A stretch of 64,000 bases of DNA from Oxytricha trifallax (taxonomy: Eukaryota > Ciliophora > Spirotrichea > Sporadotrichida > Oxytrichidae), in NCBI GenBank assembly GCA_000711775.1, contig ARYC01000707.1, positions 1 through 64,000 of the forward strand, written 5' to 3'. Positions 48,113 to 61,087 of the stretch are shown piece after piece. The notes beneath the pieces were generated by a model that searched no databases, was not told where the DNA came from, and saw only the letters and a list, made by a program, of their open reading frames with translations. The position numbers and the translations under genes are program-made. The first letter of the stretch is position 1, and each line of letters starts with the position of its first letter.

Positions 48113-49812
48113 ATTACTAATTTATTATTTAAAACAATTCACTTAGATTGAAAAATATCGCAATTATTAGACTTATCTTTAACATTTCAAACCAAAGTCT
48201 AATGGTCTCATCTTATTTATTATAATAGACTTTGAAACTCATAATTAAACATAAGTCTTAATTTCAAATTTTAAATTTAATTAAATTAGATGAAAGTCTA
48301 ATGTTTTAGAAATCAAATTAGTGTTAGCCACTCATTAAATTCGTGTCAGTTAATATTACGTTGAATTATATTCCTTTATTTTTTAACAATAGTATTACAT
48401 GAAAATATTAAAAAAATCCTTTTAATTTAATTTCAAACTTTTAAAAAACAGTTCTTAAAACTCAATTACATTCTTAGTTTGTATATAGAGCAATTAAAAA
48501 TACAATTTTATGCTATTATTTACATGCTAATTTCAATCAGAATCCTTTGATAACAGTGTCATAATGCGATTAATTAGACTATAATATAGTTTATTTATAT
48601 ATAAATGTTTTTAACTATTTTTCTGTTTACTAATCCAATATAATGCAAAATTTTCAATCAATTTCTTACAATATATGATATTTATATATAAAAAGGATTT
48701 TAAAGTTGAGAATTTAAATTTTATCAAATTGTAACATTCGTTGTATTGAATGTATAAATAAATAAATTCTTCATAAAAATTAAATTATACTCTATAAGAT
48801 TAAACTAAGTTGAATTAGTGCTAAGGATAAATTATTTTCAAAAATTAAAACAATAAGCAAATTTAAGCAGTCATATTACAACCAGTAGTTGTCAAGTATA
48901 TTGCATTTAAAAGAGACTATTAATAGAGAAGTAGGTGTGTTCCTAACAACTCAAATATGAAAGTACTTGATAACTTCTTTATAAGGTGGATTAACTTATA
49001 AACAAATAGAGCGCTTATAAAAGATTTTTATTCAAATTTATACTTTTATTTACTTATTAATGGAACTAATAATCATTGTGAAGCTGAGATAACTATTTTC
49101 TAAACAGAGATTACTTACGATTTGGTATCATTAACCTATTTAAATCAGAATATTTGCTTTAAAAGTTTATTATATTATATTTTGGTATATGATATTTGCT
49201 CATAAATTCCTTGAGAAAGACTTTGATTTGTTAATTATTTATTATGAAGTATTCAACTATATGATTGGATTATCATTTAGTAACTAACTTAATATAGCTT
49301 ATTTTATATACCCGTCTACGGACAGAGCTAAGCACTAGTTTAAAGTGCAGTTTATTGCTTTGCATTACAATGTTGCATCCATTCATTCGATGGTCGCTTA
49401 ACTTATTCCCCGCAAGCTAAAATAACTGTTGTATTGGTCTATTATTGCATATATTTAGTTATTTTTTGATTATTCCTATTTTGATTTATATTACTTTTAT
49501 TAAAAAAATCTTAGAAAGAAATAGATTTATATTATTTAATTGCCCATTTTGGATGTCAACCTCGTAGCAAGCTACTTGAATATCAATTTGAAAATATCAT
49601 GCTTTTAAACTTGAAAGATTGAATAAATATTAATAATATGACATAGAGAGAGAAAGAAACGATTTTACATTATTGCTGTTGAAGAATTGAGCATGGTTTC
49701 GTATAAAAAATCTTAAATAATCTACATTATTACTAGACATGAATTGATTTTGTAATTTTCAGGATATTAGAAAGTAAATAATAGTTGCAGGAATTTAGTG
49801 TAAGTTCAGTGA
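48113..49812. other. AT-rich stretch, no supported gene
   Basis: No conserved frame or repeat. A slightly GC-richer patch at 49,310-49,440 (ACCCGTCTACGGACAGAG, GATGGTCGCTTAACTTATTC) has no assigned role. Confidence 0.45.
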
Positions 49813-50295
49813 AATAGAGGATTAAGTCATTTAACGAAGAAGTGGAAGGATGTTAGTCCATTCAAGAAGCATAGAGGTACTCAGAATAGGAAGAGTATTT
49901 TAAATAAGCTTAATATGAAAGAATTGCAACTCGTAAAAGGACAAGTGATTTCAAAAGGGAATAGTACAACGAGAGAAAGAAGTCCAATTAAGGCAAAATA
50001 GGGAGGGAGAAGCAAGTTACAAGAAAATGAAGATAAAACAGAGTTTAAAGTTTATTATCACTTGTCTGAAGAACAATTTAGCTTGTTAAAATAAGCTAGT
50101 AATTATTGTGTTTATTTATATAAAATTATAGGTTATTGTTTCAATATCTATATAATTAGTTTTAATTATAGTAGAATAGTCCTGCATAAAATATTTTAAT
50201 TACTAAAATTAAATTTAGCTATGTTGCTTTTGAAATGTTTTGAATATCAATATTACGAATTCGAAAATCTATTTAATTGTATAAAGTTTTTATGA
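49813..50295 (+). CDS. basic protein piece, probable coding segment
   Basis: Opens right after a TGA (49,810-49,812) and is TGA-free for 160 codons. The first 95 codons are Lys/Arg/Ser-rich with strong purine-first codon usage: GLSHLTKKWKDVSPFKKHRG, KLNMKELQLVKGQVISKGN, ENEDKTEFKVYYHLSEEQF. One TAG and one TAA fall in good contexts for Gln. After about 50,100 the sequence becomes AT-rich and hydrophobic, suggesting the coding segment ends there and non-coding germline DNA follows. No start codon is required if this is an internal segment. No family recognised. Confidence 0.45.
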
Positions 50296-52332
50296 AGTAC
50301 AAAAAATTTTACATACAGAATTTTAAATGTTTCCTTGATATTTAATTAATTTATATACAACTTATATAGCAGTATTTAAATTCATGTAAATTTAATTTTT
50401 ATTTATTTATTTCCTTATATTTAACATTTATACATGTTATTTAATTTAATTTTGCTTTTAATAGTAAGTATTTTTGGATGTAGCAACTATCAAATCAAGA
50501 ATAACACAAAACCATGAAACACCTAATCATATTTATCACATTTAATAACCAGATTTTGAAGACATTTTTTAGTAAACTATTAATAATATAATAAAAACAG
50601 ACAATTTTCTAAATGATTAGAAATAGAACAATTAATAAAGCAATGTTTAAGCTTATTTGACACAAAATAAGGATTTATAGCATAATGAAATAACTCTTTA
50701 TCTATTTATAATTAAGTCCAATAATTGTGACCTTGCATCATATTTTATAAATAACATCTTCTCTAAGATAGTTAGGAGATGCTGTGACATCACACTAAGG
50801 ATTACAGCATTTATGAATAAAATAATTATAATTACTGGAAGAAACAATAGTGTATGCAAGCATATTCATTCAAAATTATTAAATATATTAAGCAATAAGA
50901 ATGATTTGAACAATTAATTTAGTAAGATATAAGACTCGAATAATATTGATATTAATATAAATGTCAAGTGGATTAAAACTTTCTACTTTGTTGCTTTTAA
51001 ATATATACGAAACTAAAGATTAAATTTAAAATTTGACTCGAGTTTAATAAAGTTAATGTCTAAAATAAATTAAAAAAAGCAAATACTGGTAAATCAAGTC
51101 ATATATCCATTATAAAATCACATTAACAATGGTATAATATTAGATAAAAGCTAAGGAAAATAAATGCAATACTGCACGCATAAATTAATAACTTAAACAG
51201 TCAATTAGGTAAATAATATTTCCCCAAATTCATCTCATAACCGACCATATTGCTACCATTCACTGAATTTTATGGTGCACTTCGTTTACAAGACTGATAT
51301 TTATTTTAATGTCTGAAGCATTTAGTAAATCATCAGCTTTTCAATACTTTAATCGAGATAGTTATCAGCTTCTATATTTTATAGTTATTCCTGATTTGAA
51401 TATTAATATATAAGAGCAATGATAGAATGCATTTGAAATTCTCATTAAAACAATGCTATATAAAGGAAATTAATAAAAAGATATCCTTGCATTTAACTTT
51501 TGTGAAGAGAGATGATCATATTTGCAAAAGAATTTGCAACAATGTAAAAGTGAATAAGTTAAATTTTAAGATGGCGACTATATCAACTGTTTTCCAAGAG
51601 AGGATAAAAAAAGCAATTTATTTATTTGTTTTTAAATCAAAATCTATTTAATGAGTGTAAATATCACTCTATAAAAATACTATAGGTAGATGTATACTAT
51701 GAGGCATTTCATTATATTGATGGTCAATCAATACACAATAAATTAATATGCTTCGAAAAGAAATGATATAATTATTTAGTTTAATTTGCACCTGACCACT
51801 TATCATAATTTTTTTTAATTTTTAAGTTGTTGAAATAAATGTATTAAATATATTACAGTTGCTAGTTGAATATTAAAATACATCTATTAATGTATAAAAT
51901 TTAACAATTATTAAGGAATCAAAAATGTCCATTATAAATTATAAATACTATTATTAAGTAAGCGTGTTTTGTCTCAATCATCATTTTAAAAATATATTAT
52001 TGATATGTAAGTTTAAATAATCTTAAACTATTATCAATAGTTGATATATGATGATGATTAATTTTAGCAGTATAATTTGATTAAAAAGATGGTTAATTTG
52101 GAATAATTTCTGTGCTCTTTTAATTTCTGATCTTGAATCCTTGATCAATATTAATTTATATATTTAAGATAGTTAAATACATAGTTTAATATTTATATCT
52201 ATCAGAAAAGTTAGAAAAAGTTAATTCAATTTTAAAATTTTTTATTATCATCACTAAACAAAATATATAAATAGAAAAAAGAATTAAAAAGAATAAGAAA
52301 TATTCATGCTTATAACGTTGCTTCAATGCAAA
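50296..52332. other. AT-rich stretch, no supported gene
   Basis: A 74-codon standard-code frame at 51,427-51,651 (MHLKFSLKQCYIKEINKKIS) has basic character but no supporting copy or motif; it is mentioned only as a possibility. Confidence 0.45.
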
Positions 52333-52767
52333 TCATTAAAAGTGGGGCAAAAGTTTGAAAAATTTGCTACTTTTGCCCACTTTTTTGTAACCATTAGAAA
52401 TATAAGGGCTTTTATTTAAAAATTAAAAACAATAATGATCATGTTTATTCTGCTATTAGCTATAGTATATTTTTAATATTTATTTCTAAAACTTGCTAAA
52501 ATAATTTAAATTTGATAACTCCTTCATAGCGTTGCATGCCGCCACCACCAATCTTATGATAATTCCTATTAAAACCATACCCTTGGCCAAAACTTGACTA
52601 GCACTTTGCCATTGGTGATTTCTGGAATCTGAAAAACTACTCATCTGATAGAGGAGCTTCTTAAAGCTGGCTGAGTCCTTTGTGGCACCAATGGCTTACT
52701 ATGCCTTGAGACATGGGTCCTTGCTATTGAGACCAAGGATTTTAGGGTTGGAAAAATAGTTGTTCAT
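52333..52767 (-). CDS. small membrane-protein-like gene, 144 codons
   Basis: ATG at 52,767 directly after two in-frame TGA codons: MNNYFSNPKILGLNSKDPCL, AIGATKDSASFKKLLYQMS, then a probable membrane segment LAKGMVLIGIIIRLVVAAC. GC content is about 42% over the first 80 codons, then AT-rich to TGA at 52,333. The 3' end overlaps a 16-bp hairpin (52,339-52,385). Two Gln are TAG and TAA. The upstream sequence in the same frame (52,768-52,930) also reads well but holds four TGA codons. Function unknown. Confidence 0.45.
52339..52385. other. 16-bp hairpin with one bulge
   Basis: AAAAGTGGGGCAAAAGT and ACTTTTGCCCACTTTT pair with a single bulged G around a loop of about 14 bases. It sits at the 3' end of the minus-strand frame, so it could be a 3'-end structure, or the remains of a small inverted-repeat insertion. 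Confidence 0.5.
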
Positions 52768-52930
52768 ATATCATCAAAATTTGACTCAGTTACTTTATAG
52801 AGTTATGAGTTGTATTTGGTCATGTTGACATCACCATATCATAGATGAGTAGAATGACTTTTCTAGCTAATTAGAGATCCAGAAATCTAATTTTGTATAC
52901 CTAGAGTCACACCTGAAAACTCTTTAATTA

Positions 52931-55633
52931 TATTTTATTGCATTTAATATAAAGGCCATTAGTTAGGTTATTATACTTTTTATAAATATAAAATTTTAAA
53001 TTAGATAATTATTTTTTATTATAATTAAATTTAAATTTGTAATAGAAAATAATATTATTTTTTTATAATATATGTTTCCAATCTTGTTGTGATAATTACT
53101 TTAATTTTATGTATCCGAAACTCTCCAACTAAACCCTATGTTTTTGTCTAGTATTGAATAATGTCGTTAAGAACAAATAATTAAATTTAATTGCTAAAAT
53201 AGAAATAATAGAATTGTATATTATTAAATATTATTATACGATCTCAAAAAAAAATTTATTCCAGTAATATATATAACTTTAAAAGGATTATTATACTTTA
53301 AAATGAAATCCATCTTTTATCTATTGATATTAATTTTTGGGCATTTCTTAAATATTTTAATCTACAATATAATAATGAGTCCATAACTTACCACATTTTA
53401 TTTTTTTAATTTCTCCTTATTTTCCCTTATTTCCATTCTTAATAGAATCTTGAGGTTTTATGAAAGATGTGATTTATTTTTTTAATTAATATTTTATCTA
53501 TTAATAACTTGTATAATTGATAATGTTAAAATAGATAAAAATAGGACATTTAAGAAATACAAATCAATCTATTAGTTATTAGTAATCTTAACTGCTACTA
53601 AATACGAGTCATTAGTCATAACCTGAATTAGATTTTAATATTTAATTTATTAATAAATATATTAATATAATTAGTGGTCTAGTGGTCTACCGGTAAGTAT
53701 ATTTAACTGTATCATTATTATTTAACAATATTTAAAAGTAAATGGAGCCAACATACCGGAGACCACCAAATCGGATATTTAATTTACTGAGAGTTTACTG
53801 TGATTTTATTACTGCGCTGAGATTTATTTAGAACAATAATTGAAATGCTCACAACCGCCGCTAATTAATTCTATAGATACAGAACGAGGAAAGCTCAGAC
53901 CTCTGGAATCAGTTTCAAGGCTTAATGACATGTCATATCGATAGTTTCAGTCACATCAAAGTCAGTTTTATAACTTAATATATAAAAGGCTCTTAATATT
54001 TAATTATTTTTATATCATCATTTTATAATTTTTAAGTCTTTAATGGAAGTAATAGAAGAAATATTGCTGTGATTGATATTTATGCAGTTATTACAATCAA
54101 TACTCTATAAATTAAATTTTATCAAAGTATACCTTTTTTAAGTTTCATAATTCTAGTAGTGCTTTCTTATTTATTTAATTATTTTGGGTGTAATTGTCTC
54201 CATAAATACAAAATTATATCAATAATAGCTATAAATATTTGAGCCAATGGTCTTAATTTATTTATTATATAATAGCTAGATATTTATATAAGTACCTCAC
54301 TAAAAAAATAAAGAAATGAAGACTTAAAAAAATATATAAATAAATGGTTTTAATATTCTTAAAGTATTAAACAATGGATTACTATAAGAATCGTCTGAAA
54401 AGATTCCTTTTTTAAGAAATATTATAATTTGATATCCCCAATAATATAAAGATTTAATTTAACAATAAAATAAATTCAGAAATACAATTAAATATATTAT
54501 AAGTAATAATTTAAAATATCACTTTAAATTTTGAAATATATAAAATTAATGAACTAGTAAAAACAATTTTACCCCTTAAAAATAATTTATATATTTAAAC
54601 TTTGTTGGCTTTTTATTGTTGTCAATTTTTTTGTGTTGATAATCTATGGGAAATAAGGACTACAAAAGATAAAAAGATAACCAATAAAATAAATGAACAA
54701 GTATTTGACTTACAAGTTAAATATATGGTTGAATAGTATCAAACAATTAATCTAAAGTGTGTGGGATAAATTTCATACTTTATTTTAGTTGATTAGTAAA
54801 AATACTCCTTCACTTTATCTATTCTTATTTTTTGTTTATATTAATTCAATAAAGCTACTGAATTTATTGTTATAATACCAATGAAATCATTAATTACATT
54901 AAATTATCTTTTCTATGATAAATTTATTGTTAAACAACTGTATTTTTGTTGATAATAGATCAATTTAACAGAATAATATCATGAAAAATAAGTCTAGTTA
55001 TATGGTCTCTTTTTATTTTTTAATATTCTTGTACTTCCAAGGATTTATATAATTTATACTAATTATAATTAATTATTTTTTTTGTCATTATATAATTGTT
55101 TAAACCATTTGCAATTAATTGATATGACTTATGAATAATTTTATTTTACACTAATAAAAAATCAATACTAATAAATTTAATTATTTCAACAGTGAAAATG
55201 GCATATCACATGTTTTTATAATTAAACATTTATAATATATTTGATTAATCTTAGCATTTTAATACAAATTGTTTGAAGATCATTTCATTTATAAAAATAA
55301 GCTTTAATTTTTCCTTGATAATTTACATCATTTATGAATAATTAAAGGGCTCTTTAAGATTTAAGAATCAATCTAATTATTAATTCCATTCATGACTTTA
55401 TTTAGAAACATAATTATATTTACAAAGAATCTAAAGAGAAATGAATAAATCAAACAATTAACTTCTTAATATTATCAATATAGTATACTTTCAACGTTTC
55501 CTATGTTGAGAGTTAAGTTTTAAAAACTTGTTTAAAATTATCATATTAAAATAAATTCAACAAGATTATGTGACAGTTTTTCCAGTTTTATAAGATTATC
55601 ATTTGATTAATATTTAACACTAATTATATATAG
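52931..55633. other. AT-rich stretch with one inverted repeat
   Basis: No supported gene. At 53,683-53,767 the words GTGGTCTACCGGTA and TACCGGAGACCACC are imperfect inverted copies about 57 bp apart. They resemble the CTACCG hairpin cores of palindromes P1, P3 and P4. A GC-richer patch follows at 53,840-53,960. Confidence 0.4.
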
Positions 55634-56317
55634 ATGCAATGTTAAACAGATGACTATTCATGTCAAGAACATGGTCGCAGTTTAATAATCTCAATTAAAA
55701 GATTTATCATAATAAATCTAGATTTAATCAATGGACGTTGCCATTTGTCATTTGATAAGTATTCATCTCTCTATTCTATAGGAACAGCGTTAATAAAGTC
55801 TTTGTATGTTATCATCAATATATCGATCGAAATTATAACTTACATAAATCACCAGTACATATTCTTTACTGATATTCAATCTTATGCATTAGCTTATTTA
55901 ATTCGTGAAAGGGCAATTAATCCCCATGATAGCAGATCTACCTTTTGTAAGCTCTTCTCAATTTTGATTTATTATAAAAACATAATCATAAAAATAAATT
56001 AAATTAATTTTAAACTGATATAAATTAGTTGGAATATTCTTCCGATCATTCAAATATTACTGTCCTAAGACATTCCACAAATTAAAATGATTCATGAAAA
56101 AGACTAATTGACATGTGTTAATGGCTGCAAGTAATTTTTATAGTAGAATCTTATAACTGTTTTAAAATAGCTTCTTCATAGATTTATGAAGATTTCGTTT
56201 ATTATTTTTTATATTTAAAGAGAATATCTTCATGAAATTGGAACTTACTTAATAAATATGTCTGTTTTATTGCATTCCATTTATATTAAATAGTTTATAC
56301 AGAGATCAGTCAAATGA
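55634..56317 (+). CDS. uncertain 227-codon frame
   Basis: ATG at 55,634: MQCQTDDYSCQEHGRSLIIS, CHLSFDKYSSLYSIGTALIK, QSYALAYLIRERAINPHDSR; TGA at 56,315-56,317. The middle 85 codons are open in the standard code too. Hydrophobic segments suggest a membrane protein, but AT-rich DNA gives such frames by chance. No copy or motif supports it. Confidence 0.25.
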
Positions 56318-57456
56318 TGTTTGCTGTGGTATTATAATAATAATCACTTAATAAAGCATTTCAGAGCAATGACTAAGACAAAAGAAGTTGAATATTTAAA
56401 TAGTGTGAATGATATTTAATGCAAATTTAATCATGAACATGTATCATGAATTAAAAGAATCGTCAAAAATATTAATTCTATACTAAAGGAATTATATGAA
56501 TTAAAGATCTGTGAATAAAAAAAATTAATATTTTTAAGAAGATGAAAAACTAAGAGATTCAAATTACATTTATTAATTTAAAAATTAATTCTTTAAATAT
56601 TATTATTATTATATGATGCTGTATGGAAATTAATACTGGGGCTTAAGCCAGGCAGATAGATAAATCAGATAGTTTCATGCTTTGATTTTTGGACATCAAA
56701 CTCAATTCTATAAATAGATTCTTGTACAGTTAAGACGAGCAAATAAGGTGATATAAACGATTGTTGATATTACTTTATGAACAATAATAATATAACTTGC
56801 AAGAAACGTGAATTATTTAGTAAAACAAATAAATATTGCATGAGGAACTTTAAATTAAATAAAATGTATATAATTTAAAATTAAGATTTATAGTTATTTG
56901 TTCTATAGCAGAATGAATAATATCAGCTTATTTTATTTTATAAATGAAAAGTAAAGATTCACTTTGCAATCTAACATTTAGATTTTAAAATCTAATTTAC
57001 TTTTTTCACTTTGAAGAATTAAAAAAATTAATGTTACAGAATTTTCAGATTAAATGAAATTTAATAATTAAATTTGAGAGAACCAGTCAAACCAGACCCA
57101 AATAATTTCCTTTGATTAATTAGTTTAAAGCAGGAGAGAGAGATGCCCAGTTATGTTTAATGAAGCAGTTCAAAATACTACCAGAGTCAACATATGACTA
57201 AAAAATTGATACATTAATTCCAAACTATTTAGAGATATTATTTTTCTATTCACCACTCTAAACTTCATAATGATAAAATTATAGACCTTAATTTTTCTAA
57301 AAGATTGCTTGATTCAAAGCCAGTCTATACATATTTTTTATAACTTTTTTTAAATTAATTATTGGTAATATATTAAAAACTATTATTATTAACTTAAAGT
57401 CTATTGGTATTTAAATATTTTTTCCTTAAATATTTTGTTTACGCATTTTTTATTGT
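56318..57456. other. AT-rich spacer, no gene seen
   Basis: No conserved frame, repeat end or hairpin was recognised. Confidence 0.5.
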
Positions 57457-57710
57457 CTAAAATTGGTAAGCCCCTGAGCAAATTGTTAATGGGCCCAATT
57501 TTAAGAGCAAATTGTTAATAGATCGAAGAAATTCCTGTGCATACTTACCTTTGAGGTCATAAATGAAGCCAAATAAGATGGGGGTTACAAGCTTAGAGTA
57601 GGAAACAGCGATTACTGGTCGGAAAAATACAGCAATCTCTCCCATCTCCAAAACTATTCGTAAGAATAAAAGTTTTATTAAAAATCGTATAGAGTATCTT
57701 TAATTGCTCA
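57457..57710 (-). CDS. possible small coding segment
   Basis: Minus strand, ATG at 57,651: MEMGEIAVFFRPVIAVSYSK, then LVTPILFGFIYDLKGKYAQE, open in the standard code for 64 codons and extended through a TAG if read as Gln. Locally GC-richer than its flanks. A competing frame (NSFGDGRDCCIFPTSNRCF) is also open. No family recognised. Confidence 0.25.
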
Positions 57711-59150
57711 TTTGGCTAAGATTTTCCAAACTGTTTAATTTGCTATTTTTATTATTGAAACTTATAGATAAGTTTTTCATACTAAGCATAACTACTGAAC
57801 TTATGTGCTGACTAGGATAAATTTTTATGAATATCAGTAATAATATCACTTCTTATATCGTTAATGTTTGTGTAAAGATTATAGTACAATCATCATCCTT
57901 GATAGATGGAACATTTACTTTAGCTCTTCAAAGCTATCATATTTGGCAGCTGTTTATTTAGCCTATATCCTCTTTCTTTTATTTTATTTTTAACTGTTTA
58001 ATAGCAGTTAAAAAATTAATTACTGACCCTTATGTCTTTATTAAATTCGAACCTTTTTTATTTAAACTATTGCAAGTGGAGTTATATAACTTAATGTAAT
58101 CCATTCAAACAATTTATATATAATTTCATTTATAAAAATAAAGAAATTAATGTCTATGTCTCACAAATATTGAAAATTATTAAACCCCTCTATACTTTTC
58201 AATAAATTTATTGTAATTTGCCTACTATTATGCAACTTGCGATATTGATATTTAACAATCATATCAAAACACTAAATAATAATTATTATATTTTAATGAA
58301 TTTATTGGTAATTTGATTATTTAAAATCTATTCCCCTCCAAATAAAATTTAACTTATTAAATTTTATTTATCATATATATATATATATATCGAATATTCA
58401 AGCACTTAAGATGATAATTTGAATTAAGTAAGGCTATTTCTAGACTAATTAAATTGTGAGCGCTAGAGCCTAAATTATCAACAATAAGAGTGGAATGAAA
58501 CCATTCAGTTGACTTGATTATAGATTATTTTCAGGGAGTTAAAACTATAACTACAGTATGTATTTATATATTGTAAAATTAGGTGTAATATTTTAAATCA
58601 ATAAATATCCATAATAGTTAAAATTTTAATAAACTCAAAGAATGATAGTAGGTTTGATTCTAATCAAAATTAAAACTTAAAAGATTTGTAAATAAAACTT
58701 AAAAAAACAGTGACACCTATTTTGCTATTGAGATAACTTATTTTAATTAAAAAATATTAACATGACTTCGAATGAATACAGAAAAAAAAAGAATAAGTCC
58801 ACGGTACTAGTTAAGCACTCAAAAGGGCTATTAAATTGGTTAGTATTTAGTGATTAGCATGATTCAGATAGACCATATGCCAATGTTTAAATTTGATTAC
58901 ATTAAATACAGAGAAGGTAGTATTTATCAACTTGTTGTTACTTAAATTATTATAGTTACACTTGCAAATGTTTTTCATAAGAAATAATAATTAAAGGTAA
59001 GGCTATATTGTGTGAGTTAGTGAAACTGTTGAAGGAAAGAACCGTGAGATATGTATAAATCTCAAAATTATATGCCATACTTATCTGATGTAATAACTCC
59101 AATTTAATTATTTGTAACTGATAGTTAATTGTACAGTTGTTTAAAGAAGC
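57711..59150. other. AT-rich spacer, no gene seen
   Basis: Includes a (TA)n run at 58,374-58,390. Nothing else recognised. Confidence 0.5.
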
Positions 59151-59174
59151 AAGTTACAAGTTGAAATAATTTTA

Positions 59175-59420
59175 AAATTACTAATAAATGTCAAAATTTT
59201 GTCTTATACACTTACATGGAATGAGTACTTAAAGAAGATTCAGTTGGCAATAAATAATAAGCCAAGTAGAAGAGATAATAAAATGTATAAATCCAATAAC
59301 TTAATATTTGCAAGGAAAATATGCAAATTTCTTACAATTAAAGACCAGCAATTATCAGAATATTACAGAAGCTATGACTAGTCTAACTAATTTACCAAAC
59401 CTAATATACATTCTATAGAA
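59175..59420 (+). CDS. possible coding segment, charged protein
   Basis: Plus strand: LTWNEYLKKIQLAINNKPSR, IFARKICKFLTIKDQQLSEY, then SYDQSNQFTKPNIHSIE and TGA near 59,420. Sixty codons are open in the standard code and the extension needs TAG and TAA as Gln. Amino-acid content is less biased than surrounding frames. No family recognised. Confidence 0.3.
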
Positions 59421-60076
59421 TGATCTATTTAAAATGAGTAAATATTCATAAGATTTTGATTTAAATCTCTTTAACTAGTTAAGAAGATTACTTACAAAGA
59501 AAATATGAGAGGTGTAAATATATAAGATTATATGTTGCTTCTGATTATTAGTAGCAATAAACGACATTAAGAATATGCAGAAAGAATTGATAAGGACAAT
59601 GATGATAGTCCATAGAATAAGAATAGAGTTGAGAAAAAAAGCAAATATTAAAATTATAATTTAAGTAGTTACATTGTAATCGACATAAATTAATTATAAA
59701 GATTATTAATATAACTATAATGACAATTAAACATAATGTGATCTGAATATCACTACTATGATGAAGCTAATTACAAAGATATAAAGATTAAAATGAAAAT
59801 AGATGTTTGGGACAATACTGGTTGAAGCCTACTTCTAAGTCTAAATGCTTAAAGATAAATAAGAGTTTTATGTTTATCTAATTCAAGGCCTCCACACTTA
59901 ATATTAAAAACTAAAGAATATATATTTAATACTCAGATAACTTAATTACACCTTGAATTGAGAATGTTTTTATAACCATCCAATATTTACATATTCTTAA
60001 TTAATTGTTAATTTCGCCTGGATACAACTAAATTATTATTAAATTAAAATGATATCGAAATACCCAACGACTTTAA

Positions 60077-60690
60077 ATGCAAGCTAAATCTGCAAACTTC
60101 TCTTTATCATTAGTATAATCATTCAAAATGGATTAGTAGATTCCTCCAAACTGAGATATCAGATTTATCTATTTAATGTTATAATCTAATTGGATCATAG
60201 CATATCCAGAAACATACTTGAGTTATATCATTAATTAGTTAACTAAAGTTGAAATCATCAACATGAATGCAAAAGATCCTTTCCCCCAAATGTTCACTGG
60301 AGAAACAACAATCCATTTGATAAACCTGAGTAAAAAAGAAACAATTCTTAGTGAGTTGGACTCTCCCCCATTTCAACATCACTTTCTTTATGTAAGATAT
60401 TTAGACCTTAGATTTCTTAGAGTTTGCTCGCTGCCTTAGCCCAAAATTAATAATTTTATGAATAATCTATCATGAAACACTACTCTACGAAAATGAGGGC
60501 ATTCTAGATACCAACTAACCCAATTAGTTATCATAAAGCTCCACTTAGAGGTCTAAGATGCATCAGATTGGGATGAAGATGGGAGAAATAACATTATGGT
60601 CAAAGATTTGCACATTGAACTCAACAAATTTTTTCTTATAATTTCGAATTTAAGGAAGTGGGTAAGAACTCTATTAAATAGTAATTATTA
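60077..60690 (+). CDS. possible coding region with three in-frame TGA
   Basis: One plus-strand frame reads INMNAKDPFPQMFTGETTIH, LSELDSPPFQHHFLYVRYLD and VQDASDWDEDGRNNIMVKDL over about 200 codons without a shift, but with three TGA codons, about what random sequence would give. The minus strand is also partly open. Composition is GC-richer than the flanks, so some coding content is likely; the frame is unproven. Confidence 0.25.
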
Positions 60691-61087
60691 AGATAATTAT
60701 AATTAAATAACAATAAAATTCCTTGCATTCAAGAAGATAATCAATCATTAAATAAAAAACATTAAATTAATTACAATTAATGTATTAAAATTCAATTTAT
60801 GATATAAAAATATGAATATATACAACTTTTAGATAATTTAATCTTTACTCTATGTGATATGTTTCGGCTTAATTTATTTTTAAGTTTTCCAGTTTAATTG
60901 TGTTTTGCTGATGGAGAAAATGTTTGGTAGTATTTTTAATTACTTAAATTATTTTTATAATCATACTTAGCTATAAAAAATTGATATTTAAGAGAGCTTC
61001 ACTGCTTTAAGATATCCATAATTTCTAAAAAGAAAAATTTAATTAATAAATAATAATTAATAGATAAATATAGAAACTTAAGATGGT

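Noticed and set aside
53670-53720. tRNA-like AGTGGTCTACCGGTAAG stretch
   Set aside because: No cloverleaf with acceptor, anticodon and T arms could be folded; it fits better as one half of a local inverted repeat.
59770-59840. KDIKIKMKIDVWDNTG, resembling the Rab/Ras WDTAGQE region
   Set aside because: Only one short match. The next codon is TGA and no P-loop or NKxD motif occurs nearby, so a GTPase call is not supported.
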